A stretch of DNA of 51,853 bases from Burkholderiales bacterium. Lineage in GTDB: Bacteria; Pseudomonadota; Gammaproteobacteria; Burkholderiales; Burkholderiaceae_C. The DNA is taken from positions 1-51,853 of the forward strand of contig JAEKLF010000054.1 in assembly GCA_019509985.1 (NCBI GenBank), read 5' to 3'. Every line of letters begins with the position of its first letter. Within the stretch, counting starts at the first letter, position 1. Below, in pieces: positions 1-8,271 of the stretch. The notes beneath the pieces are model-generated. The model was not told the origin of the DNA and ran no database searches. It worked only from the letters and a program-made list of their open reading frames with translations. A program made the position numbers and the translations under genes.

Positions 1-554
1 AGCGCGCCCAGGCCGGCTGCCAGCATCAGTAGGCCGCTCGGCTCCGGCACGGGCTCCAGCGCGATCGAGTACGTCGCAAAGACGTCCGGGCCCAGATTGC
101 CCAGGCCACGAGGCGTGAGCCGCATCAGGTATTCGTGGTTGCTGAACACGAGTGCGGAGTCGATGTACGACGGCTGCCTGCCATCCAGATCGATGGACAG
201 CAGACCTTCGCCGGTTTGGGCGTCGGCAATGTACAGATTGACGCCGCGTTCCTGGTTGAATGCACCCGCAGTGACCCATCCGCTTGCTTCGAAGCGGGCG
301 GCGATCTGTGAACTGCCTGCTGGCAGGTTCCATCGGAGGTGAATGGTGTCACTGTCGTCGCCAGGCTGACCCACATTACCGCTGAAATACCCGGCCTCGG
401 GGTAGATGCCGCTGCTGTCCAGGGAGAACAGTGACGGTGCGGTCGGGTCGTCGAAGTCCGGGAAGGACAGGCCTTCTCCCGCCGGTGGAATGGTCGCATG
501 CGCGGCTGTGGCAAGACACAGAAGAGCAGCTGAAGCAACCTGGTTCGCTTTCAT
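1..554 (-). CDS. PEP-CTERM sorting-domain protein (3' end cut by window edge)
   Basis: The frame opens at ATG 554-552 with GAGGA five bases upstream and runs off the left edge after about 184 codons without a stop. Residues 1-20 form a signal peptide ending AAHA. The body has no domain I recognise; it is acidic and looks like a beta-rich secreted domain. At the window edge the protein reads VPEPSGLLMLAAGLGA. This is the classic PEP-CTERM signal: a Pro-Glu-Pro motif followed by a hydrophobic helix, with the final basic cluster expected just outside the window. Proteins with this tail are processed by exosortase and usually end up at the cell surface or in exopolysaccharide. The exosortase is not in this window. 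Function is unknown beyond export and sorting. Confidence 0.85.
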   Translation of the reverse strand, partial: MKANQVASAALLCLATAAHATIPPAGEGLSFPDFDDPTAPSLFSLDSSGIYPEAGYFSGNVGQPGDDSDTIHLRWNLPAGSSQIAARFEASGWVTAGAFNQERGVNLYIADAQTGEGLLSIDLDGRQPSYIDSALVFSNHEYLMRLTPRGLGNLGPDVFATYSIALEPVPEPSGLLMLAAGLGA

Positions 555-695
555 GTTGTTCCTCGAAGCGCCGGCGGTGGCAGCCGCACTTTGACGAGCG
601 AAGATGCCACGCGCAAGCCCTATTCCGAAGTGACCTTGTGGGCCCTTGTTGATCGGGACGCGCTGGCTGGTGGCGCGCGCCGGTCGTGCGGAACG

Positions 696-1670
696 TCAGT
701 CGAAGACGGGCGACTCCACGCCCAGCACCTTGTGCAGCTTGGGGCTGGTCGTCGTGTACTGCAGGTGAATGCGCTTGTCCGGGAACACGTAAGGCGCGGC
801 GCCGAAGGCCGCGAGCGCGCATTCGTGGAACCCGCTCAGGATCAGCTTCTTCTTGCCCGGATAGGTGTTCACGTCGCCCACGGCAAAGATGCCGGGCACG
901 CTGGTCTCGAACTTCTCGGTGTCGACGACGATCTGCTTGCGCTCCAGCGCCAAGCCCCAATCAGCGATGGGGCCGAGCTTGGGAGACAGGCCGAAGAACA
1001 CCAGCACTTCGTCGCAGGGCACAACGCGCGTGACGCCGTCGTTGCCGGTGATCTTCAGGCCCGCGAGCCTGCCGTCGCGCTCATCGATGCCCTCGGCCTT
1101 GTGCGGGTTGCCGTCCGCATTGCCGGCGCAGAAGTTCAGTGCCCAGTCCACCGCGGAATCGCCACCGCCGACGATGACGAGGTGCTTGCCGGCGAAGCGG
1201 GCCGGGTCCTTGACGCGGTAGTGCACCTGCTCGCCCTCGTAGGGCTCGATGCCCTCGACCTTCAGCAGGCGCGGCTGGAAGGAGCCCACGCCGCCGGCGA
1301 TGAACAGCGCCTTGGCGAGGAATTGCGCGCCCTTGCTGGTTGCGACGTAAAAGCGGCCGTCGTCCTGCTTTTCCACCGTCGTGACCTCCTGGCCCAGGTG
1401 GAAGGTCGCGCCGAAAGGCTCGATCTGCTTGAGCAGACTGTCGGTCAGCTCCTTGCCGGTGCACATGGGCACGGCCGGGATGTCGTAGATGGGCTTGTCC
1501 GGGTACAGCTCAATGCACTGGCCACCGGGGTAGGCCAGGCTGTCGATGATGTGGGCCTTGATTTCGAGCAGGCCCAGTTCGAAGACCTGGAACAGGCCGA
1601 CCGGGCCGGCGCCGACGATGACGGCGTCGGTTTCGATAGCGTCGGCGCGGTTCAGTGCTTGTGCTTGCAT
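696..1670 (-). CDS. Ferredoxin--NADP(+) reductase, thioredoxin-reductase-like type
   Basis: A 324-residue flavoprotein that should pass electrons between NADPH and ferredoxin. The N-terminus carries the FAD dinucleotide fold [11 protein letters not shown] and the YPGGQC stretch typical of this family. A second nucleotide fold, [14 protein letters not shown], sits near residue 160, and the second FAD motif [15 protein letters not shown] near residue 270. The CxxC disulfide of true thioredoxin reductases is absent, which separates it from TrxB. I take ATG 1670; an in-frame TTG lies two codons upstream. The gene follows fdxA by 28 bases on the same strand, at the end of the sulfur-assimilation operon. 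This suggests (inference) that the pair feeds electrons to the CysI sulfite reductase, which has no CysJ here. Family assignment is firm; the partner is inferred. Confidence 0.9.
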   Translation of the reverse strand: MQAQALNRADAIETDAVIVGAGPVGLFQVFELGLLEIKAHIIDSLAYPGGQCIELYPDKPIYDIPAVPMCTGKELTDSLLKQIEPFGATFHLGQEVTTVEKQDDGRFYVATSKGAQFLAKALFIAGGVGSFQPRLLKVEGIEPYEGEQVHYRVKDPARFAGKHLVIVGGGDSAVDWALNFCAGNADGNPHKAEGIDERDGRLAGLKITGNDGVTRVVPCDEVLVFFGLSPKLGPIADWGLALERKQIVVDTEKFETSVPGIFAVGDVNTYPGKKKLILSGFHECALAAFGAAPYVFPDKRIHLQYTTTSPKLHKVLGVESPVFD

Positions 1671-1698
1671 GGGCAACGCCGGTGCGTGCCGGCGGGGT

Positions 1699-2022
1699 TC
1701 AGCGGATCAGCTCGGGCAGCTTGCCCGTCTTGTCTTTCCACTCGTCGGCGTCGGGCAGCGCGGGCTTGCGCTTGGTGATACTGGGCCAGCTCTTGGCCAG
1801 GTCCGCATTGATCTTGATCATGTGGATCTGATCGCCGGGCACGTCCTCCTCGGGCAGGATGGCGTTGACCGGGCACTCGGGGATGCAGACGGCGCAGTCG
1901 ATGCACTCGTCCGGGTCGATGGTCAGGAAGTTCGGGCCTTCGCGGAAGCAGTCGACCGGGCAGACGTCGACGCAGTCGGTGTATTTGCAGCGGATGCAGG
2001 CTTCGGTGACGACGTGGGTCAT
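1699..2022 (-). CDS. fdxA: 7Fe ferredoxin FdxA
   Basis: A 107-residue FdxA-family ferredoxin carrying one [3Fe-4S] and one [4Fe-4S] cluster. Cysteines are at 9, 12, 17, 21, 25, 40, 43, 46 and 50. This is the Azotobacter ferredoxin I pattern shifted by one: C9/C17/C50 for the 3Fe cluster and C21/C40/C43/C46 for the 4Fe cluster. The charged C-terminal extension, residues 60-107, is normal for this family. The start codon overlaps the cobA stop as ATGA (2019-2022), so the two genes are translationally coupled. The reductase gene follows 28 bases downstream. The context points to a soluble cytoplasmic electron carrier for siroheme-dependent sulfite reduction; that role is inferred from position only. 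Confidence 0.93.
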   Translation of the reverse strand: MTHVVTEACIRCKYTDCVDVCPVDCFREGPNFLTIDPDECIDCAVCIPECPVNAILPEEDVPGDQIHMIKINADLAKSWPSITKRKPALPDADEWKDKTGKLPELIR

Positions 2023-2807
2023 GAGCGGCTCTGGGAAGTAAGGGGCGCCCCGATGGGCAATGATTCGGGCGAAACGACGATTTTAAGGTCGACGCGGTTT
2101 TGATCCTGCGCGTGGACGCAACTGGCGCCTGTCCCGACCGTGACGACCGTGGGACGGCCGCGGTGCAGCAGGGCGACGCGGGCGAGATCTGCCAGCGCGT
2201 GCTCGCTGGTGAGGGCATCGGCGCAGCCGGCCCGGCTGACCACCAGCGCGGGCGTATCCGGCGCCCAGCCGGCGGCAAGCAACTGGCGGCCTAAAGCGGC
2301 GAGCTGGCGGCCCGCCATGTAGAAGACCTCGGTGTCGGCCGACCGGGCGGCGCGCAATTCGCCGGCCTCGGTCATCGCGGTGGTCAGCGACACGCTGCGA
2401 CCGCGGCCGCGGCGGGTCAGCGGGCGCTGTGCCTGGGCCGCAGCGGCCAGGGCCGCGGTGACGCCAGGGACCACTTCGCTGGCGATGCCGGCCTCGGCCA
2501 GTGCGATGAGTTCTTCCTCCAGCCGGCCGAAGATGCTGGCGTCGCCGCCCTTCAGGCGCACGACAAGCGCGTGTTCCTGCGCCGCCTTCACCAGCAGCGC
2601 GTTGATCTCGGTCTGCTTGGCCGAGTGTTCGAAACCGCGCTTGCCGACCGAAATCCAGCGGGCTTGCGGTGCCAGCTCGCGCAGCGCCGGGTCGGCCAAC
2701 GCGTCGGCCAGCACGACGTCGGCCAGCGCCAGCGCGCGCGAGCCGCGCAGCGTGATCAGGTCGGCCGCGCCGGGGCCGGCACTGACGAAGATCACTTTTC
2801 CGGTCAT
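2019..2807 (-). CDS. cobA: Uroporphyrinogen-III C-methyltransferase (single domain)
   Basis: A 262-residue SAM-dependent methyltransferase that converts uroporphyrinogen III to precorrin-2, the first committed step to siroheme, the prosthetic group of the CysI enzyme encoded upstream. Family signatures are the N-terminal [15 protein letters not shown], the [12 protein letters not shown] stretch near residue 90 and [13 protein letters not shown] near residue 115. It matches only the C-terminal half of CysG. The dehydrogenase/ferrochelatase half is missing, so precorrin-2 oxidation and iron insertion must be done by a protein encoded elsewhere. The ribosome site is weak (GAAGGGTG). It is separated from cysN by 76 bases that hold a palindromic repeat, so it may rely on read-through or on its own promoter. 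Confidence 0.92.
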   Translation of the reverse strand: MTGKVIFVSAGPGAADLITLRGSRALALADVVLADALADPALRELAPQARWISVGKRGFEHSAKQTEINALLVKAAQEHALVVRLKGGDASIFGRLEEELIALAEAGIASEVVPGVTAALAAAAQAQRPLTRRGRGRSVSLTTAMTEAGELRAARSADTEVFYMAGRQLAALGRQLLAAGWAPDTPALVVSRAGCADALTSEHALADLARVALLHRGRPTVVTVGTGASCVHAQDQNRVDLKIVVSPESLPIGAPLTSQSRS

Positions 2808-2820
2808 GGGTGCACCCTTC

Positions 2821-2874
2821 GCACTTCGTGCTGTCCCGCCAAGCGGGAGCGAGCTTGCTTGGGGCGGCCCGGCG
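2821..2874 (+). repeat. Palindromic dispersed repeat, copy A
   Basis: The cobA-cysN gap holds two perfect hairpins, GCAC-TTC-GTGC (2821-2831) and TCCCGC-CAA-GCGGGA (2834-2848). They are followed by the tail CTTGGGGCGGCCCGGCG (2858-2874). The tail is nearly identical to tails at 8136-8153 (opposite strand) and 23764-23781. A C-run/G-run hairpin lies upstream of the tail in each copy. It looks like a short non-autonomous or REP-like element; no transposase is present. Confidence 0.6.
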
Positions 2875-2883
2875 CGGCGCTCA

Positions 2884-4173
2884 TTACCAGGCCTCTTCCG
2901 CCGGTGCGGCGGCTTGCACGTCCACCAGCAGCGCGCCGCTGGTGCGGTGGCTGGCGGGGTCGACGACGATCAGCGCGCCGCCGACGCGGTTGTCCGCGAA
3001 GGGCTCGACGGGCAGCTCGTGCTGCACTTCCATCTGCACGCGGCCGATCGCGTTGACGGGCAGTTCGTGCGCGTCCTGCGGAGTCAGCGTGTTGATGTCC
3101 AGCACCGAGTCGATGGCGGAGATGCGGGCCTGCACCCAGCGGTTGCCGTGCCGCACCCAATACTTGCGGCCGGGCTTGGCGGCTTCGGTGTCCAGCCAGG
3201 CGAGCGTCGCCGGAAAGGTCTTGGTCACCGTGGCGCTGCAGGGCGTGACGATCCAGTCGCCGCGGCTCACATCCAGCTGGCGGTCCAGCACGAGGCCGGC
3301 GGAGCTGCCGGCCTCGGCGCTGGCCACGGTCTCGCCGGCCAGGCGCACTTCGGCCACGACGGCGGTCTGCCGAGACGGCAGCACCTCGATGGTGTCGCCC
3401 GCCTTCACGGCGCCGTGGGCAATGCGACCCCACAGCACGCGCGGCTGGTGGCCAGTGCCGGCGGATTGGTAGGCGTCCTTCTGCACGTATTGCACGGGCA
3501 GACTGAGCGGCGCATCGACGCGCTCGTGGCTGGTGGGAAGGCGCTCCAGTACCTGCAGCAGCGATTCGCCGTTCCACCATGGTGCGTCCAGCGGCTGGGT
3601 GACGTTGTCGCCACGCAGGGCGCTCACGGGCACGGTCGCGGCCACGTTCAGGCCGGCAGCATCGGCGAATTTGTCCAATGCCGTTTTGACCTTGGCGAAA
3701 CCGGCGCCGGCGTCGTCCAGCGCATCGATCTTGTTGATGGCGAAGACGATGCTGGGCACGCGCAGCAACTGGGCCAGCAGCGAATGGCGGCGGGTCTGCG
3801 GCAGCAGCACGACCTCATCCTGCGTCAGGTCCAGCTTGGTGATGTCCACCAACACGACGGCGACGTCGCTACCGGCGGCGGCCGTGACCATGTTGCGCGT
3901 GTACTGCTCATGGCCGGGCGCGTCGGCAATGATGAACTTGCGCGTCTTGGTGGCGAAGTAGCGGTAGGCCACGTCGATGGTGATGCCTTGCTCGCGCTCG
4001 GCTTCGAGGCCATCGGTCAGCAGGCTCAGGTCGATGGGGCGGCCGGCGGCGCGGCGCTCCAGCGTGTCGAGCTGGTCGGCCAGGATGGCCTGGCCGTCGA
4101 ACAGCAGGCGGCCGATCAGCGTGGACTTGCCGTCGTCGACGGAACCTGCCGTGAGGAATCGCAGCGCCTGCAT
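2884..4173 (-). CDS. cysN: Sulfate adenylyltransferase, GTPase subunit CysN
   Basis: A 429-residue EF-Tu-like GTPase. With CysD it drives formation of adenosine 5'-phosphosulfate (APS) from ATP and sulfate. The G1 P-loop GSVDDGKSTLIG is at residues 9-20, the effector threonine region REQGITIDVAYRYF follows near 60, G3 is DAPGHEQ near 90 and G4 is NKID near 145. Length fits a stand-alone CysN: there is no C-terminal CysC (APS kinase) domain. This agrees with the APS-type CysH in the operon, which needs no PAPS. The start codon shares its A with the cysD stop (TGATG at 4175-4171). Confidence 0.97.
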   Translation of the reverse strand: MQALRFLTAGSVDDGKSTLIGRLLFDGQAILADQLDTLERRAAGRPIDLSLLTDGLEAEREQGITIDVAYRYFATKTRKFIIADAPGHEQYTRNMVTAAAGSDVAVVLVDITKLDLTQDEVVLLPQTRRHSLLAQLLRVPSIVFAINKIDALDDAGAGFAKVKTALDKFADAAGLNVAATVPVSALRGDNVTQPLDAPWWNGESLLQVLERLPTSHERVDAPLSLPVQYVQKDAYQSAGTGHQPRVLWGRIAHGAVKAGDTIEVLPSRQTAVVAEVRLAGETVASAEAGSSAGLVLDRQLDVSRGDWIVTPCSATVTKTFPATLAWLDTEAAKPGRKYWVRHGNRWVQARISAIDSVLDINTLTPQDAHELPVNAIGRVQMEVQHELPVEPFADNRVGGALIVVDPASHRTSGALLVDVQAAAPAEEAW

Positions 4174-5138
4174 CAGAAATACCCTTCCTTCTTGCGCTTC
4201 TCCATGGAAGCTTCACTCGTGCGGTCGTCCATGCGCGTGGCGCCGCGTTCACTGACCGTGACGGTCAGCGTCTCGGCCACGACCTCGCTCGCATTGGCGG
4301 CGGGGCTTTCGACCGGGCAGGTGCAGGTCATGTCGCCCACGGTGCGGAAGCGCACGGTGGCGGTTTCGACGGTCTCACCGTCTTCCGGTGGCGTCACGTC
4401 GGTCAGCGGCACCAGCAGGCCCTTGCGGCGGATGACCTGGCGCTCGTGCGCGAAGTACATCTGCGGCAGCGGGATGTTCTCGCGGGCGATGTAGAGCCAC
4501 ACGTCCAGCTCGGTCCAGTTGCTGATCGGGAAGCAGCGGAAATGCTCGCCCGGGCGGATGCGGGTGTTGAACAGCGTCCACAGCTCGGGGCGCTGTTCCT
4601 TGGGCTGCCATTGGCCGAAGGAATCGCGGTGGCTGAAGATGCGCTCCTTGGCGCGCGCCTTCTCCTCGTCGCGGCGGGCGCCGCCGATCAGGCAATCGAA
4701 CTTGTGCTCCTCAATGGTCTCCAGCAGCGTCACCGTCTGGTGGCCGTTGCGGCTTTCCAGCGGGTGGGCCAGGCGGATGGTGCCGCGGGCCATGCTGTCT
4801 TCCAGGTGGCCGACAACCAGTCGCTCGCCCATGTCGGCGACGCGCTGATCACGGAAGGTGATGACCTCGGGGAAGTTGTGGCCGGTGTCGATATGCACCA
4901 GCGGGAAGGGCAGGTGGCCCGAGTAGCCGCTCGGGTGCGCCGCGTTCTTCATCTTGAAGGCCTTCTCGGCCAGGCGCAGCACGACGCAGGAGTCCTTGCC
5001 GCCCGAGAACAGCAGGGCGGGGCGCTCGAAGCTCGCCGCCACCTCGCGCAGGATGAAGATGGCTTCCTCTTCCAGCGCATCCAGGTGGGCGTGGTCGACG
5101 TCGGCGATGAGTTGTTCGGGTTTCACAGCAGCATTCAT
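4173..5138 (-). CDS. cysD: Sulfate adenylyltransferase, subunit 2 CysD
   Basis: A 321-residue PP-loop ATP pyrophosphatase subunit of ATP sulfurylase. It adenylylates sulfate using ATP while CysN hydrolyses GTP. The PP-loop SGGKDS lies near residue 45. The downstream HIDTGHNFPE and GARRDEEKARAKERIFS stretches are diagnostic of CysD. An upstream in-frame start at 5183 would overlap cysH extensively. I choose ATG 5138 because it forms an ATGA overlap with the cysH stop and gives the normal CysD N-terminus. The C-terminal FRTVGDMTCTCPVES segment is the usual family ending. Confidence 0.97.
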   Translation of the reverse strand: MNAAVKPEQLIADVDHAHLDALEEEAIFILREVAASFERPALLFSGGKDSCVVLRLAEKAFKMKNAAHPSGYSGHLPFPLVHIDTGHNFPEVITFRDQRVADMGERLVVGHLEDSMARGTIRLAHPLESRNGHQTVTLLETIEEHKFDCLIGGARRDEEKARAKERIFSHRDSFGQWQPKEQRPELWTLFNTRIRPGEHFRCFPISNWTELDVWLYIARENIPLPQMYFAHERQVIRRKGLLVPLTDVTPPEDGETVETATVRFRTVGDMTCTCPVESPAANASEVVAETLTVTVSERGATRMDDRTSEASMEKRKKEGYF

Positions 5139-5890
5139 GACTTCACGTGCAGACCGCACTCTTTGGAACTGTCTTCCCACCACCAGCGGCCGGCGCGGAA
5201 GTCCTCGCCGACGGCAATGGCTCGCGTGCAGGGCGCGCAGCCAATGCTGGGCATGAACTGGTCATGCAGCGGGTTGTAGGGCACGTCGTACTTCTGGACA
5301 TAGGCCCAGACCTCGGCCCAGGTCCAGTCGGCGATGGGGCTGATCTTGCGGCGACCATTGCCGTCGTCTTCGTCGAAGGCGACATCGCCACGCGCGCCGG
5401 ATTGCTCACGGCGCAGGCCCGTGATCCAGGCCGAACGGCCCTTCAGCATGCGGCCCAGCGGCTCCATCTTGCGCAGGCCGCAGCAGGCCTTGCGCAGCTC
5501 GATGCTCTTGTACATCGCGTCCTCGCCCTCGCGGCGGACGAACTGGATGACGGCATCGGCCACGGGCTTGAAGACTTCCACGTCGCGGCCGTAGCGCTCC
5601 TGGATGCGCGGCAGCAGCGCCAGCGTCTCGGGGTGCAGCTTGCCGGTGTCCAGCGTGGAGATCGCGATGGGCAACTGCGTGCGGGCGATCAGGTCGGTGA
5701 TGACCATGTCTTCCACCCCCAGGCTGCTGCTCTGCACCAGGCCGTCGCCGTGCTCGATGCTGGCGTCGCGCAGGCGCTGCAGCGCGGCGTCGATCTTGGC
5801 GTCGAGCGCTGGCGTCCACTTCGCGTACAGGCCGATGGCATTGCCGGCCGCAGGCGCGGCGGCCCAGGGCAGGCTGCTGACTTCGGTCAT
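5135..5890 (-). CDS. cysH: APS reductase (assimilatory, [4Fe-4S] type)
   Basis: A 251-residue thioredoxin-dependent reductase making sulfite and AMP. It has the double-cysteine CCGLRK near residue 137 and the GCAPC pair near residue 218. This CC...CxxC set ligates a [4Fe-4S] cluster and marks enzymes that reduce APS rather than PAPS. The lack of any cysC gene or CysC domain here agrees. The C-terminal catalytic cysteine is present in the KECGLH motif close to the end. The start is ATG 5890, which overlaps the DUF934 stop (ATGA). The longer in-frame start at 5914 lies inside that gene and is unlikely. Confidence 0.96.
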   Translation of the reverse strand: MTEVSSLPWAAAPAAGNAIGLYAKWTPALDAKIDAALQRLRDASIEHGDGLVQSSSLGVEDMVITDLIARTQLPIAISTLDTGKLHPETLALLPRIQERYGRDVEVFKPVADAVIQFVRREGEDAMYKSIELRKACCGLRKMEPLGRMLKGRSAWITGLRREQSGARGDVAFDEDDGNGRRKISPIADWTWAEVWAYVQKYDVPYNPLHDQFMPSIGCAPCTRAIAVGEDFRAGRWWWEDSSKECGLHVKS

Positions 5891-6381
5891 GCGGCGCTCC
5901 TGCGCAGGAACCACGGACGCGTCTCGGCCACGTCGCCTTGGTAGAAGCCATCGTCGAAGAAGGCCAGCGCCTTCTCCGCCGCGGCCTTGGACTGGTCACC
6001 GCGCATGACGACCTCGTCGAAGCCGGTGCGGACCAGCAACTGCATCATGTCCACCAGCACCTCGCCGCGGGCGCGGATGGCGCCGGCGAACTTGTAGCGG
6101 GTGCGCAGCAGGTGAGCCTGGCTGTAGGCGCGGCCGTCGGTCCACTTCGGGAAGTCCAGCACGACCAGCGAGATGCGGCCCAGGTCAGGCACGAGCTGGC
6201 TGATGTCGGCGTCGTTCGGGAACTCAATGGCGACCGGCAGGTCCTGCGGCCAGCGGACCTTGACCGCATGCCATTGCTCCAGCGTGAGCAGGCGGTTGGG
6301 CGCCGGATCGGGATCGGGCTTGGGACCGTCTTCGCCGATGGCGTGCTTCCAGCAGCAGGTGGTGGCGTTGATGAACTTCAT
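5887..6381 (-). CDS. DUF934 protein of the sulfite-reduction operon
   Basis: A 164-residue cytoplasmic protein of the DUF934 family, which in proteobacteria is nearly always encoded next to cysI and cysH. It shows the family run VPDLGRISLVVLDFPKWTDG-like, with the YSQAHLLR-R-K-G-IRA pattern near residue 85 and GFDEVVMR near 125. No catalytic residues are known to me. Both ends are chained to neighbours by ATGA overlaps (6381-6378 with cysI, 5890-5887 with cysH), so it is co-translated with them. A helper role in sulfite reduction or siroheme/Fe-S handling is inferred from linkage. Longer in-frame upstream starts would overlap cysI and are rejected. Confidence 0.92.
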   Translation of the reverse strand: MKFINATTCCWKHAIGEDGPKPDPDPAPNRLLTLEQWHAVKVRWPQDLPVAIEFPNDADISQLVPDLGRISLVVLDFPKWTDGRAYSQAHLLRTRYKFAGAIRARGEVLVDMMQLLVRTGFDEVVMRGDQSKAAAEKALAFFDDGFYQGDVAETRPWFLRRSAA

Positions 6382-8099
6382 GCTTGCACCTTCGCGGTGG
6401 ACACGCGAACGGCGTTCGCGGCGGTCTTGAAGGGATCCAGACCCAGGCGCTTCACCGCGTCGATGAAGTGCTCGCCGGCCAGGCGCTCGCGCGTGAAGGT
6501 CTCGATGACGGCGTCGATGGCGTCGGCGATTTCGTCGGCCGCGAAGCTCGGGCCGATGACCTTGCCGGCCACCGTCGCGCCGGACAGCGTCGAGCCGTCG
6601 CTGCCACCCAGCGTCAACTGGTACCACTCGTCGCCGTCCTTGTCGACGCCGAGGATGCCGATGTGGCCGCTGTGGTGGTGGCCGCAGGAGTTGATGCAGC
6701 CGCTGATGTGCAGGTCGATCTCGCCCAGGTCTTCGAGTTCGTCCTGGTCCTGGTAGCGCTCGGCGATCTCGGCGGCCAGTGGCAGCGAGCGGGCGTTGGC
6801 CAACGCGCAGAAGTCGCCGCCGGGGCAGGCGATCTGGTCGGTCAGCAGGCCGGCGTTGGGCGTGGCGAAGCCGGCGGCGCGAGCGGCCTCGAACAGCTCG
6901 GCCAGCTCGGCCTCGCGCACCCAGGGCAGCACCAGGTTCTGACGGTGCGTGACGCGCAGCTCACCCTGACTGAAGCGGTCGGCCAGCGCGGCGGCGGTGT
7001 CCATCACATCGGCGGACGTGTCGCCGGGGGCGATGCCCACGCGCTTGAGGCTGAGCGTGACGGCGCGGTAGCCGCTCAGGCGGTGGCCGTGCACGTTGCG
7101 GGCCAGCCAGCGCGCGAAAGCAGGGTCGCTCTCGTCGAGTTGCACGGCCGGCTCAGCCTTCACACCCGTGGGGTCGACGAAGCAGGCCTTGACGCGGTCC
7201 AGCTCGGCCTGCGGGATAAGCTGCTCATGGCCGGCCGGGTCGTCGGCCAGGATGCGGCGGTACTCCTCGTTGACCGCATCGACGAACTTCTGGCCCTCGG
7301 CCTTGACGAGGATCTTGATGCGCGCCTTGTAGAGGTTGTCGCGCCGGCCGGCGAGGTTGTAGACCCGCACGATGGCTTCGATGAAGACGAGGATGTGGTC
7401 CCAGGTGACGAAGGGTGAGATCTCGATGCCGGGGATAGGCGTGCGACCCATGCCACCGCCGACGAAGACCTGGAAGCCGATCTCGCCGGCGTCGGTCTTC
7501 TTGAGCTGCAGGCCGATGTCATGCCAGCCGATGGCCGCGCGGTCTTCCTCAGCGCCGCTGATGGCGATCTTGAACTTGCGCGGCAGGTGGGCGAATTCGG
7601 GGTGCAGCGTGCTCCACTGGCGCAGGATCTCGGCGTAGGGCCGCGGATCTTCGATCTCGTCCGGCGCGATGCCGGCGAAGGCGTCGCTGGTGATGTTGCG
7701 GATGCAGTTGCCGCTGGTCTGGATGCCGTGCATGTCCACGTCGGCCAGCAGCTCCATGACGGTCGCGCTGTCGACCAGCGGGATCCAGTTGTATTGCAGG
7801 TTCTGCCGCGTCGTGAAGTGGCCGTAGCCGCCCTGGCCTTTGAAGGGGCCGTCGGGCTGGCGGTCGTACTCGCGAGCGATCCTGGCGAGCTGGCGCAGCT
7901 GGCGCGACGACAGCTCGCCGTAGGGCACGGCCACGCGCAGCATGGGCGCATGGCGCTGGATGTACCAGCCGTTTTGCAGGCGCAGCGCGCGGAACTCGTC
8001 CGTGCCGAGCTCACCGGCAAGGTGGCGCTCCAGCTGGTCGCGGTATTGGGCCGCGCGCTGGCGGACGAAATGGCGGTCGAAGTCGGTGTATTGGTACAT
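6378..8099 (-). CDS. cysI: Sulfite reductase hemoprotein (CysI type)
   Basis: A 573-residue siroheme/[4Fe-4S] reductase that takes sulfite to sulfide with six electrons. The cluster and siroheme ligands are visible as C-x5-C (CPGGDFC, near residue 424) and C-x3-C (CINSC, near 467), followed by GHHHSGHIGILG. The duplicated ferredoxin-like half-domain motifs, RLQNGWYIQRHAPMLR near 40 and the GGGMGRTP stretch near 215, are intact. No cysJ flavoprotein gene accompanies it. The same operon instead encodes a ferredoxin and an FNR, so the donor is probably ferredoxin. A related ferredoxin-nitrite reductase is the main alternative, but the cys neighbours make sulfite the likely substrate. No strong ribosome site is visible; GGCGGA lies about 14 bases upstream. 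Confidence 0.95.
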   Translation of the reverse strand: MYQYTDFDRHFVRQRAAQYRDQLERHLAGELGTDEFRALRLQNGWYIQRHAPMLRVAVPYGELSSRQLRQLARIAREYDRQPDGPFKGQGGYGHFTTRQNLQYNWIPLVDSATVMELLADVDMHGIQTSGNCIRNITSDAFAGIAPDEIEDPRPYAEILRQWSTLHPEFAHLPRKFKIAISGAEEDRAAIGWHDIGLQLKKTDAGEIGFQVFVGGGMGRTPIPGIEISPFVTWDHILVFIEAIVRVYNLAGRRDNLYKARIKILVKAEGQKFVDAVNEEYRRILADDPAGHEQLIPQAELDRVKACFVDPTGVKAEPAVQLDESDPAFARWLARNVHGHRLSGYRAVTLSLKRVGIAPGDTSADVMDTAAALADRFSQGELRVTHRQNLVLPWVREAELAELFEAARAAGFATPNAGLLTDQIACPGGDFCALANARSLPLAAEIAERYQDQDELEDLGEIDLHISGCINSCGHHHSGHIGILGVDKDGDEWYQLTLGGSDGSTLSGATVAGKVIGPSFAADEIADAIDAVIETFTRERLAGEHFIDAVKRLGLDPFKTAANAVRVSTAKVQA

Positions 8100-8135
8100 G
8101 TCAGTAGTTCATTCCGCCTGGCATTGCGGGGCGAA

Positions 8136-8217
8136 CGCCGGGCCGCTCCCAAGTCGGCCCGCGCTGGCGATGTGCTTGCGGCTCAAAGCCGCAAGCATCG
8201 CCGTCCCCTTGGGGGAC
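8136..8217 (-). repeat. Palindromic dispersed repeat, copy B
   Basis: In the cysI leader, on the minus strand, the element reads: a GTCCCC-CAA-GGGGAC hairpin (8203-8217), a 10-bp perfect hairpin of GCTTGCGGCT with its complement (8174-8196), then the tail CTTGGGAGCGGCCCGGCG (8153-8136). The tail is identical over 18 bases to copy C inside the gene at 23280-24290. It fills most of the 172-base gap between the TauE-like gene and cysI, so it will be in the leader of any transcript crossing that gap. Confidence 0.65.
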
Positions 8218-8271
8218 CGACCAGACGCGCTCGCGTTCAGCGATGCGGGGTTGGGCGAGGGGCAGTTCATT

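Noticed and set aside
2332..4494. 720-residue plus-strand frame across cobA, cysN and cysD
   Set aside because: It covers three firm minus-strand genes and shows no recognisable domain.
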